NCBI GenBank assembly: GCA_000151295.1
Contig: GG745335.1
Coordinates: 1,392,047-1,427,462 of the forward strand
DNA from: Allomyces macrogynus ATCC 38327
Lineage: Eukaryota > Blastocladiomycota > Blastocladiomycetes > Blastocladiales > Blastocladiaceae
Reading direction: 5' to 3'
Length of the DNA: 35,416 bases
Below, in pieces: positions 20,533 through 30,361 of this stretch. The translations under genes were made by a program, and so were the position numbers. Below the pieces are notes generated by a model that saw only the letters and a program-made list of their open reading frames with translations, did no database searches and was not told the DNA's origin. The stretch's first letter is position 1. Every line of letters begins with the position of its first letter.

Positions 20533-21348
20533 GGAGGACACTGGGGGCGGCCGCGAGCGGCTGCCTCGGCGTGTCGGACGCGCACTACCTCGGCGCCGGA
20601 CCCCGTCGTGTCGTGCCGCGTCGTGTCGTTTGGTTTCGATTCCCTTTGGTTGGTGGGGTGCCCGTCTGTGACAAGTATTTAAACTATTCGGAAATTAATT
20701 GGTTCGTTACGTGTATTTTTTGGAAGGAAATGGCCTCGTCACCGTGAGAGTTTTGCAGTCAGAATGAGCTAAAGGACGAGGCGTCGATACGCGCCGTCGC
20801 CGCCGCCAACCACACAACCAACCACTCACCTGTATTAACATATGGGGGAGGGCAGCCCGGCTATGGGCCCAGACGGGTGTACATTCAAATGGTGGGCCTG
20901 CCCTCCTTCGATGCTGCGGTCGTCCACTTTCCTTCGGCAACGACCGCTCCCTGCACTCTCGCCCTGCCGCCTGTCGGCCCCCGCCAAACGCTGCCAGCAC
21001 CCGCCTGCCAAGGCTGCTGCTCCAACGCTCCACGTTCTCGGCCACGCCAACGTGCCGCGCTCGCTCTTTCTCTCGTGAGCAGCATTCCACCCTCGCAACT
21101 GCAACTGGCGCGCTCCTGGCGAGCCTCCCGCTTTGCACATCGATCTCGCTTGCTGCATCTTGCCTCGCGCCGATCCCGACCCACCGACGCGACCCCCACG
21201 ACGATTGCGCGTTTGCACTCCAGAGCGAGCTGCTTGCCGCCGGTCGGCTGAGCGACTTGCTCTCTAAAGACGTCCACGCCGCCACCTGCAGCGGCACCAA
21301 CGGCACGACCACGACGAAAAGCACGCCCGCTCCGCTGCCACCAGCACC
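20533..21348. other. Intergenic region between second CTL and the acidic-protein gene
   Basis: About 816 bases without a supported gene. It has an AT-rich stretch (20675-20725) that suits the CTL 3' end, the second copy of the dispersed repeat at 20831-20880, and a GC-rich 5' flank of the next gene. Apparent open frames are Arg/Ala/Ser-rich and lack motifs. Confidence 0.4.
20831..20880. repeat. Dispersed 50-bp repeat, copy B
   Basis: Begins TGTATTAACATATGGG and ends GGGCCCAGACGGGTGT, matching copy A at 17649-17698. Just beyond it, GGCCTGCCCTCC (about 20896-20907) is nearly complementary to GGAGGGCAGCCC inside the repeat, so this copy could form a hairpin. Confidence 0.7.
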
Positions 21349-24300
21349 ATGATCCGCATCTACCTCCCGTCGTCGCTGGCCTCGTCCAAGTTGCAAACGT
21401 CGCTGGGTTAGTGCTGTCGCCGCCGTTTTCCGCACCGTCATCCGGTTCCTCGCGCTCACCCTCGTCGCTCCGTCACAGACTTTGTCATTTCCGCCAACCC
21501 GGACGACCACCATGGCGGCAAAGGCCCCACCTTCACGCTCCGGCGCATGCCCAAGGTGGACGTGACGCCCAGCATGCCCTTCGTGCTCATGGACGCGACC
21601 GCCGCCGACCATCTCATCACGATGCGCCGCGAGCTTTTGCTCAAGGATAAGCCCGAGTATTCCGTGGACCGGCTGTCTGCCGCGCCCGCCGCCTCGTCAG
21701 ACCACCTGCAGGTGCCGCGCAAGTCGCCGCGCGCAGCGGACTTAACGCCCGAATCCGTCTGGGTCATGGAGTTTGCGAGCGATTCGGGCGAGTCGGCGGT
21801 CATGGACGATGTCGATATGGATCGAATTGCCGAGGTTCGGTCAGGTACGTTTTTCATGTGTTGTTTACGATTTGAATGCGATGGACTTGTGCGACGATCT
21901 CACGCGCTGGTGGGTTGGCTCGCGACGTGTGTAGAACACGACTTGCCGCTCTTTGACGACGAACCTGCGGTCGACCGCTCGTTTGCGTTCGATTTGGATA
22001 ACGAGTTGACGCCGTTTTCGGCGCCGTCGCCCGATCCGGCACCCGCCGTTGCCGCCAAGTCGTCGCCCGCCGTCGACTCGGCACCGCTCGAGGAGGCTCC
22101 TGAAGTCGATGCCGCTGTCCTGCCCGAACTGGCACCGATCGAGGCATTGGAACTCGACGTCATCATGCCGGAACTGGCACCTGTCGAGCCGCCCGTGCTC
22201 AACGCCTCGCCGGTCGCCCGCAAGGCGGTGCTGATTGAGACGCCCGTCGACGTTCAGGCCGCTCCCGCCGACTCTGAACTTGCGGTCGAGGCCGTGGCGC
22301 AGCAGGATGACGTGGAACTGGCGACCGCTGCGGTCGAGAACGAGCTGCCTTCCGTCGAGGCTGCGCAGGAGCCCGTGAAGGTGATTGAGGACGTTGTCCC
22401 GGAGCCCGACGCACACGCCGCTCAGGAACCGCAGGGAATCGTCGAGCCAGCGCCTGTGAACGAGGCTCAGCCCGAGCCTGTGCACGTCGATGCGGTCGAG
22501 GAGGCCGACGAGGTCGCTCCTGTCGAACCGGCTGTTGAGGAGCCCGTTGCCGTCGAGGAGGTCGCTCCTGTCGAGCCGGTCGTCATTCTGCCCGCCGAGT
22601 CTGCTGACGTTGCCGCCAACGAGACGCGCGGAACCGTGACGGAGCCCGCTGCCTTGGACGCCGTCGAGACCGCAACCCACCGACGCCCCTGCCGAACTCG
22701 AATCCGCTGCCACTACTGCCACCACCCCGCTCCCACCCCCGCCCGCTCTCGTCTGACGTGCACCCGTCGTCCTCGGACGACGCCGAAACCGCGCCTTCCC
22801 TCGCCGTCTTTGCCGACGACAACGACGACGCGCACAGCACGAGCGTCGTGCCACTTTTTGCGCCATCGGACCTGTTGCTCGACGACGCCTCGACGCGGTC
22901 CATGGCCGGGTCCCTCATTCCGCACCACGCGCGGTCAATTATTTCCGACCGCGTCGAGCCCGCAACGAGCCCGGAACCGCCCGTCCAGGATGGCGATGAT
23001 GAGGGCAGCGCGGAGAGCTCGTCCCAGTTCCAGACGATTCAGGACTTGATTGCCCGACTGGATGCAGTGGATGTGTCCACGCCCGTGCTTGGCGAGGGGC
23101 TCATGGTCGCGCCGGTGGAGGCGACGACAACCACGGTCGCGGCGGAAATGAGCGAGGATGCGGCGGTACCGGAACCGGTCCAGGAGGAGGAGGAGAAGGA
23201 GGAGACCAACCCCGAGTCGACGACCACGAGCGAGAACCCGTTCCTGATCGCGACCAAGCTGTTTGATGCCATGGAAACGCACCTGTTCAACCTGTCGCTG
23301 CCGGACGTGCACGCCACGGCGCTAATGGATGATGCGGTCGCCGCGCCCGCCGAGGACGCGCCCGTGGTGGCGGTTCGTGCCGCAACGCCCGTGCTGTCCG
23401 TGACGGCACCTGCCGAGGACGACGCCGAGTCGGACGAGGACGAAGGGATGCTGTCGTCGGCCGTGGATATAGAAGGGTTCCCGAAAGTGCCGACGCTCAA
23501 GTCGGCGTCATCGGTGCTCATGGATGTGCCGAACTACATGCTCTCGACGGACGATTCCGAGGGGGACGAGTCGCACAAGGAAGAGGACGAAATGTCGAGT
23601 CACGAGGAAGAGGAGGAGAGCGAGTCTGAGGAGGAGGAGGTTGCCATTGTGACGCCCGCCGTCGCGTCGCCCAAGCTGGCCTCGCCGAAACCGGCCGCTG
23701 CATCGCCGCGATTCTCGACCCCCGCCCTGTCGGCTGCCGCTCTGTCTACCACTGTCCTGTCGGTACCCGTGCTGTCGGTACCCGCATCGCCCGCTGTCGC
23801 ACAGGCGGCGCCGTCGCCAGTGACCCCACCGCCCGCGGTCGCACAGGCTGAACCCTCGCCCGTCTTGACCATCCCTCGCCTGTCCGTCCCCGGCTCGCCT
23901 GCGGCCGCACAGACGCTCCCGTCCCCTGTTGTCGCCGAGTCGCTCCCATCGCCTACGATCCCGGCGCCGCCTGCACTCGTCGCGCAACCCGCATTGGCGC
24001 CGTCGCCAATCGCATCGACTGCGACCCCCGCCGAGACCTCGATCGACCCGCCGTCGCCCAAACCCGTGCCGGAACTCCACTATGAGTCGTTCCCGCCCGC
24101 TGATGCCGACCCGGCGCCGATCGCGCCGGCTATGGCCCCCGCCACGACGGGCTTTTTGCCGGTGATTCGCGAGGACCAGGACGGCCACTCGAACCCGACG
24201 GCCAACACGCACACGAACGGTAATGATATTGACGAAGACGACGACGACGATGGCGAAATTGAATTCTCCGCCGACTCGGCATACGAGACCCCCTCGCTCA

Positions 24301-24771
24301 GCGCGACCCCCTCGTCATCGGCGTTTGACCCGACTCTCGCGCGCGCGTCGAGCAAGGACAAGAAGGACAAGAAGTTGCTCCCGCGACTGCGGCATTCGCT
24401 GCAGGTCACGCTGCGGCGCGCGTCGCACTCGGAGCCGTCGACGCCCATCACGGCAACCCGCCGCGACTCGGCACCCAACGGACCACTGATCATGGACCTG
24501 GTCCCAGTGGCACCGGCCAAGAAGCGCAGTCTGTTGCGCAAGATGCTCGACAAGTTTGCGTCGAGCGGGGTCCGACGACGAACGCGATCCGCGCGCGCCA
24601 AAGCAACCCAAGTCGAAGCTGTTCCGCAAGGAAAATAAGGATTTGGGCAAGCGGCGCGGTGATGTGGACGAGCCGCAGCCGCAGCAGGCGTCGTCGTCGT
24701 CGGCGGTGGTCGCATCGACGGGCGAGGGCGGCAAGAAGAGCAAGCGGTTTGGCGTGTTCAAGTCAAAGTAA
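21349..24771 (+). CDS. Long acidic, Pro/Ser/Ala-rich disordered protein of unknown function
   Basis: Likely exons are 21349-21406, 21479-21844 and 21935-24771. The first 85 or so residues look folded (MIRIYLPSSLASSKLQTSL, then DFVISANPDDHH, TFTLRRMPKVDV, ADHLITMRRELLLK). The rest, about 1000 residues, is dominated by Glu, Pro, Val, Ala and Ser, with acidic clusters (EEEEESESEEEEV, DEDDDDDGEIEF). The C-terminus is Lys/Arg-rich: KQPKSKLFRKENKDLG and GGKKSKRFGVFKSK. The frame changes between about 22665 and 22760 and again at the GGGG of 24567-24570. The first change could be an unrecognised intron or errors; the second fits one surplus G. The 90-nt intron at 21845-21934 is in frame and open. 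No family recognised; a scaffold-like or nuclear/cytoskeletal role would be a guess. Confidence 0.6.
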
Positions 24772-25738
24772 GCGCCCGCCGTCGTCGCCGTCGTCGTCCG
24801 TGCACGTTTTTGATGGTCCGCTTGCTTTCCCAAGTTGTGTTTTGGATTTTTTGGTTGGTGCCGCCTTTGCCGTTGTTTCTTTCGTCGTTCACCGTGTTCG
24901 TGATCCATCTCCGTTCGTCTGGGCCGCGCGCGTCTTGCCTCCCCCGCAATGCTTCGAGTTCCCCATCTCTGCCCATCTGTTGTCCCATCGGCGTCCAGCT
25001 TGGCCCACATTGCAGCTGCCGCTTTGCTCGTTTTTTCTTGTTGCTCGTTTTTTTTTGTTGCACGTTTTTTTGGAGCGCGTGTTCGGCCTCATTCCTTTCT
25101 CCCTTGCAACTTGCAAGAAGCAGGGCCGTACGCCGCTCTCTCAATCGCCTTGGCCTGTAGTAAACATGATAAACCCATTGTTCATGAATCACGCCATTTG
25201 GTTTGTTGGCACTTGGCAGTTGGTACAGCGCGATCGAGCAGTTTTTTGAGGCAGCGCGAAGGGCGAACGAGGTGATTTTCAGAGAGGCAAGACGAGCTCC
25301 ACCAAGTCAGTGCGCCTGGCCCCAGCGTCCGAGCGGCCTCGGTCTGACCTACTGTGGACGTGGGCTGCGAGCTGGGAAGAAGCGGGTTTGTGGGGCTTCA
25401 AGGGCATTTCAAGAGCGGCCAAGTGCCTGGGCTTGGCTCACTCGCGGGTTTGTTCTAGAACTGTTCGACCGTGCCGCAAACCAGCGCCGCTGGTGAACAA
25501 CGCCCTTGCTCTCTCAACACAACCCACAAGCGTCTCCCAGACCGCCCTGCACCACGCCCGCACGGACCCCGCCGCGCCCGCGCGACTTGCCGCAATCGAA
25601 CGCACGCGCACCAAGCCGCCTCTCGCCCCTCGGTCGGCCCGCGGATCCCTCGCCGCCCTGCAAGCACCGCCGCCACTGCCACCGCGGTCCGCCACGGCCT
25701 CGGCCTGGCCGACCACCAGTAACCCGTCCCGCCCGACC
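24772..25738. promoter_or_regulatory. Region upstream of the HSF-type gene
   Basis: About 970 bases between two plus-strand genes. The left half has T-runs (TTTTTTCTTG, TTTTTTTTTG, TTTTTTTGG at about 25030-25073) consistent with a 3' UTR. The right half holds the promoter of the HSF gene with a TTCTAGAA element at 25453. Open frames here are not convincing. Confidence 0.45.
25453..25466 (+). promoter_or_regulatory. Candidate heat-shock element upstream of HSF gene
   Basis: TTCTAGAACTGTTC contains a perfect inverted pair TTCnnGAA (TTCTAGAA, 25453-25460), the core unit bound by heat-shock factors. A further TTC lies one base out of ideal spacing. It is about 280 bases before the ATG of the HSF-type gene and suggests autoregulation. 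A single pair can occur by chance. Confidence 0.35.
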
Positions 25739-27665
25739 ATGGACCTGACGTCGGGCGGACATGCTGCCGCTGCTGCCGCTGCCGATGCCATGGCTGGCGC
25801 GCTCAGCACGTCGCCCGTCAGTGGTGGACCCGGGTTCGCCACGTTTGCGGGCACGACCCCACCGGTCGCCACCACGTTTGTGCAAAAGCTCTACGCGTAT
25901 GTTGTGTTCCCGCCACACGCGCCCGCCAGACTGGATCGCGCCCCTGTCTGCACAGCCAGACTGAACCCGATGCCTCGATGCGCGGCGCCTCCACCCACTC
26001 CAGCCTCGTCAGCGACCCGGCGACCGACCATGTCATCTACTGGACACCCTCGGGCACGTCGTTTATCGTGCGCAACGTTGCCGAGTTTGAGAACCTGCTT
26101 CCGCGGTACGATATCCCCCTCGTTCGTTCGTCCGATCGCATTCGCTCCGATCGCTCACCTCGTCACCAAATAGGTACTACAAGCACCGCCAGTTTTCCAG
26201 CTTTATTCGGCAACTCAACACGTACCAGTTTCGCAAAATCAACCGCAACCCGCGCGGCGCCCGCGGCAATCTCGCGCTCGATGGGCCCACCGAGTTTGAG
26301 TTTGCGCACGAGCAGTTTCTGCGCGGGCGCATGGACTTGCTCGATAACATCAAGCGCAAGTCGGCGTCGTCGAGTACACCGGCGGCCGCTACCGCGGCGA
26401 ACACGACGGCGGCGGGTGCCGACGGCTCAGGTCCTGGAGTATCAACATCATCCGCAACGGCGGCGGGACAGCCGCACAGGGGTCTGCCGGACCCGACGCC
26501 CGCACTCTCGGTCTCACCGGTGTCACCAGTCCGCGCAAGGATCGAGCGGTCACTAAGCGGCGGGTCCATATCTATGGGCGCTGGCGCGGCGTCGGCGGCG
26601 GAACCGGGCAGTCAGCGGCAGTTGGCGGCCGCGTCGCCGGCTGTCCAGGCGCCAACGACGGCGGTGGTGGCTACGACGGCGCAGCAGCAGCAGCAGCAGC
26701 AGGAATCGTCGGAATTGCAGCAGCAACTGCAGAACGTGCACCACCAGCTCGAGATTGTTTCGAACCGGCTCGCTGAGCAGACGCGCGAGGTGCAGATTCA
26801 CCGGCAGGCGATAGTCTCGATTATTGATTGGATCCACAGTCAAGGTGTGCTTCTGGATTGATCCGACTCCTTAGCGCCGTTCTGTCGCCGCTCACACTTT
26901 CTCGCATTTCCAGGATACCAATTCCCCAACAACAGCAATGACGGCACCGGCACCGCGGGAGTCGGCGGTGCACCTACCTCCGGGGCGCTCCCAGCTGGCT
27001 CCGCGTTCGCAACCCCAGGCAACGGCCGCTCGCCGAACCCGCAGCCGTGCGTGCTCGTCACGGGCCCTTCGGGCGAGCCCATGGTCCCGTCGATGCCCCC
27101 CTCCGGGTCGATCATGAACCACCCGCTCGCCGCGGCATTCAACGGCTCGTCGCCGCTCTATAACGCCAGCGTTTCGAGCTCGCACTCGCCGGCATCGTCG
27201 GTCAGTCTCGACCCGCTGCTCGGCACCTCGCCGCTCATGTACCCAGGCCTGTCGCCGAACCTGTCGACGGCCATGGGGTACATGGACATGGGCATGCTCG
27301 CCGGGTTGACGGAGCCCATGGGCATGAGTCGGCCGGCAAGTGCGTTGGGGATGGCGATGCCGCAGCAGATCCCGCAGCTGCAGATGCCCGTCACACCGCA
27401 AATGCAGCTGCAAATGCAGATGCCAATGCAGCAGCACCAGTTGCAGCTGCAACAGCAGCAATTGCAGTTGCAGCAGCAGTTGCAAATGCAGCAGCAGCAG
27501 CAAGCGCAACAGCAGGCGCTTCACCAGCAGCTCGCGCCGCCGCCGGCGATGCCGTTTGCACCGCCTGCGGTCCAGGCACCGCCGTTACCGCCGCGGCCCC
27601 AGCCGGGCGCGTTCTTGCTCGGGTCGGCGCTCGCGCAGGCCATGGGGCGGAGTAATTCGGCCTAG
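25739..27665 (+). CDS. HSF1: Heat-shock-factor-type transcription factor
   Basis: Exons are 25739-25896, 26004-26105, 26174-26844 and 26914-27665 (560 residues). The HSF DNA-binding domain begins at about residue 43: [20 protein letters not shown], then [20 protein letters not shown], then [20 protein letters not shown] and RKI, with the recognition helix [12 protein letters not shown]. The acceptor at 26004 was chosen because it yields the canonical KLYxLxSDP junction; an earlier acceptor at 25956 would insert 16 residues. [20 protein letters not shown] closes the domain. A heptad region ([20 protein letters not shown], then [20 protein letters not shown]) fits the HR-A/B trimerisation zone. 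The C-terminal half is Met/Pro/Gln-rich with long Gln tracts (about 27360-27535), a likely activation domain. No response-regulator receiver domain is seen, so it is not Skn7-like. It would act in the nucleus on TTCnnGAA sites. Confidence 0.92.
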
Positions 27666-28050
27666 GGTTTGTGTTGGGCTGCTTTTTGTACCGATCGATT
27701 GCGTCGTTGTGTCGTCGTTTGTTCTTTAGTCTTTCTTCGCCGTTCGCGTCGCTGTTCAATCCAATTTTGATCATCCTCTTGCTTGTTTTTTCGCGGCGTG
27801 CAACGTCGTGTGCCCGTTGACGGTTGGTCGCTCGGTGTGTGTCGATGCTGAAAGTAGGTATCCGTGTCGTGATGCCATGGAGGAACGTGGAAAATACGGG
27901 TTTGGCGGCGGGTTGTGTCATACTTAGCACAGAGATGCAATCCTTCGGTTGCCAAATTTCTTCTGACACTTGTCCGTTGCGCTCAGACTTGCGAAACGTC
28001 AACCAGAGAATACAATTCATGTCGCCTCTAATGATAATCTCTTCCCTTCA
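27666..28050. other. Convergent intergenic region (HSF and RS-rich gene 3' ends)
   Basis: About 385 bases between convergent stop codons, T-rich just after the HSF stop. Nothing coding or RNA-like is recognised. Confidence 0.4.
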
Positions 28051-29477
28051 TCACTTACGCGCTCGTCGCGACGGTGACGGCTGGGAAGAAGGCGAAGGCG
28101 ACGGTGACGGTGCCAAGTGACGGAGAATTGCCGAGCGCGCGTCCACTGGGCGGTGCGCGCGGCGACTCGAGCTGGACGACGACGGGCGGTCGCGGTCCGA
28201 GCGCGTGTCGTCTCTGCCATTGCGGGATGACGGGCCAGGTGGCGATCTCTCGCGTCCGCGTCGCCGGTCCATGCGCGCGTCGTCGTTGTCGTTGCGAGAG
28301 GGCGCGCGAGGTGATGATTGCTCCCGCTCGCGACGCGTGCGTCGTGCGTCGGACGGCGTCGGTGACGACGATGTTCGTGCCGCGTCTCGCCGGCGTTGCA
28401 GTCGTGCCGTGTCCTCCTCCTCCTCCTCATCGCCGCTACTGGCGTGATTGCGTTTGCGGTCCCAGTGCTGCCGGTGCCGACGATCGTCGCTATCACCGTC
28501 GCCGTCGCCATCGCGGCTCTTGATTGGAGACAGGGACCAGGACCGCGATCGAGTGCTTTGCCGCGTCGCGCGGGACCCGGCCATTGATGATGACGATGCG
28601 TGTGGACTCGTGCTTCTCCTCCGCCCTCTCCTGCTCTGCGGCGACCCATTGCGCGAAGCGCGGTCTCGGTTGGCATCGTCGCGTTCGCGGCTGGAATCGC
28701 CGCGACGGTCGCGACTCCGCTCGTGCGCAGGCTCGCGCTCGTGGGCTCGAGCAGTCTCACCGTCGTCGTCAGGATCACGTCTCAACGATGCGGCCGCAGC
28801 GGCCGCCTCGGCACGAGCAACCGCCGCGTTATGGCCGCTCGTCTGCCGCATCACGTTATTCAGGAAACCGACATTGGGCCGGAGCATGCTAAAATAAGAA
28901 TTGCCGTGTCAGTCGAAAATTTATTCTCACGCGCAAACGCCAATAAAGAAATGGACGAACCGCGATTCCGGAGCGGGTGCGGGCCCTGATGCGGCCGCGG
29001 GCAAGTAGGCCGCAGCGATGCCGGCAGCCTGGTACTTTTTCCGCTTTTCCTCGGCCTCTACGCATGACACCACCGAGCTAATGAATGGAGAGGCCCAATA
29101 ATTTTGCAACGTAACAGCATAGAACGAACCCTTGGCGATCAGCTGAGCAATATAGGAGTCAAGGTCGTTGTCGGCGACATTGCGGGCGCTCGAGCCGAGT
29201 GCGGCGCGGACCTGTCGTGGCACGGCTTGCGCGTTAGCCGTGGGGCCCCCGGGTTGATCATGGCATGCAGCAGAGAATGCGAGGAGATGAGGACCAGACT
29301 GTCAATCACGTTGGGCTTGTACATGACGAGCTCGTGCCGCCGCTGCTGGACAGGATTTCGTTGTCGTCAGGAAGTCGACGGTCGGCCCAGTGCACTTTCG
29401 ACACGGGCCACGTGCGAATGCGTCAGTCGAACCATGAAGCGTCCGATGGTATCTCGCTTTGCGCTCCGTCGGCCCGA
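28051..29477 (-). CDS. RS-rich nuclear protein with an NKAPD1-like motif (5' end unresolved)
   Basis: The best-supported exons on the minus strand are 29342-28961 and 28888-28051, joined by a 72-nt intron with a GACTGAC branch site. A likely earlier exon starts at 29477 and ends near 29412 or 29403. Another exon ending at 29531 is possible and would extend into the 5' flank of the cytidine deaminase gene. The upstream part reads ELVMYKPNVIDSLVLISSHS and DNDLDSYIAQLIAKGSF, then SPFISSVVSCVEAEEKRKKY. The downstream exon begins RMLRPNVGFLNNVMRQTSGH and continues into about 250 residues of Arg, Ser, Asp and Glu with many RS/RD dipeptides. NVGFLNNVMRQTSGHN resembles the LLRNVIRHTDAHN motif of human NKAPD1; this similarity is from memory and modest. 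A frame break at the G/C run 29242-29253 needs one added base. RS-rich composition suggests a role in pre-mRNA processing. Confidence 0.5.
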
Positions 29478-29821
29478 CTAGTACAAACCTTTCTCCTCGT
29501 CGTTGAGTTTTGTTTTGAGACTTTGGGTACCTTGCGCGTTATGCGAGAGATCTTGTCAGTTTGTCGGCCAATGCACGAGGAGAGGAACGTGCCGCCGCCG
29601 CCGTGGACCCATCTGGCGCGTTCAAAACGCGCGCGTCGCCGCCGTTTCGCTCGGGTTCCCGCTCTCCCCATCAACCACCCATCCCACCGCCTTTCATCAC
29701 CATGCGTACCGATCAACGTCATGCATACCACAACGACACGGCTGCCTCATCGCGCGACGCGCGGGACGCTCCTCATGCGAAATCACCGTTTCTGCTCGCC
29801 GTTGCACGAATGCTCTGCATC

Positions 29822-30361
29822 ATGAGCATCCCCGATGCCGCAGCCCGTGTTGATATGATCGCGCCTCCCAAAGTCCATGCATTTCCTGATCATGCCCTGC
29901 ATCCCGCTCTTCATCTCATAGCCCTCTCCATCACCGACGAGCAGCGCGACACTCTGATTGCCATGGCCGCCGAGGCCAAGACCAAATCCTACTCGCCCTA
30001 CTCCAAGTTCCGTGTCGGCGCCGCGCTCCTGACCAAGTCGGGCAACATTTACACGGGCTGCAACGTCGAGAACGCCAGTTACGGTGGCGCTATTTGCGCC
30101 GAGCGCACGGCTTACGTCAAGGCCGTCTCCGAGGGCGACAAGTACATGGTCGCGCTCGCGGTCGCGACCGACGCCAACGCCTTCACGTCGCCGTGCGGTA
30201 TTTGCCGCCAGTTTGTGCGCGAGTTTGGCACCTCGGTGATCGTGATCTTGACCAAGCCCAATGGCGAGTTCAAGGAGACGACGGTCGGCGACTTGTTGCC
30301 CGACTCGTTTGGCCCGGACGACCTGGGGTTTGAGACGATCGAGGCCACCGCCGACGAGTGA
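29822..30361 (+). CDS. CDD1: Cytidine deaminase
   Basis: The product of 179 residues deaminates cytidine and deoxycytidine to uridine forms in pyrimidine salvage. Zinc-site motifs are complete: GCNVENASYGGAICAERTAY (Cys-Ala-Glu, with the catalytic Glu) and SPCGICRQFVREFG (PCxxC). Also visible are SYSPYSKFRVGAALLTKSGN, IVILTKPNGE and LLPDSFGPDDLGFE, all matching the small tetrameric type. No intron is needed. The start is uncertain. The Met at 29822 has A at -3; Mets at 29810 and 29855 are alternatives, and the frame is open further upstream. The extra ~40 residues before the first helix (SITDEQRDTLIAMAAEA) are not family sequence and might be a targeting region or UTR. The 5' flank may overlap 5' exons of the minus-strand RS-rich gene. 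Confidence 0.92.
   Translation: MSIPDAAARVDMIAPPKVHAFPDHALHPALHLIALSITDEQRDTLIAMAAEAKTKSYSPYSKFRVGAALLTKSGNIYTGCNVENASYGGAICAERTAYVKAVSEGDKYMVALAVATDANAFTSPCGICRQFVREFGTSVIVILTKPNGEFKETTVGDLLPDSFGPDDLGFETIEATADE

Noticed and set aside
27360..27535. Gln-rich tract as a stand-alone CAG repeat locus
   Set aside because: CAG, CAA and CTG/ATG codons are mixed, so it is an ordinary Gln/Leu/Met-rich activation region of the HSF-type protein and not a pure tandem repeat.
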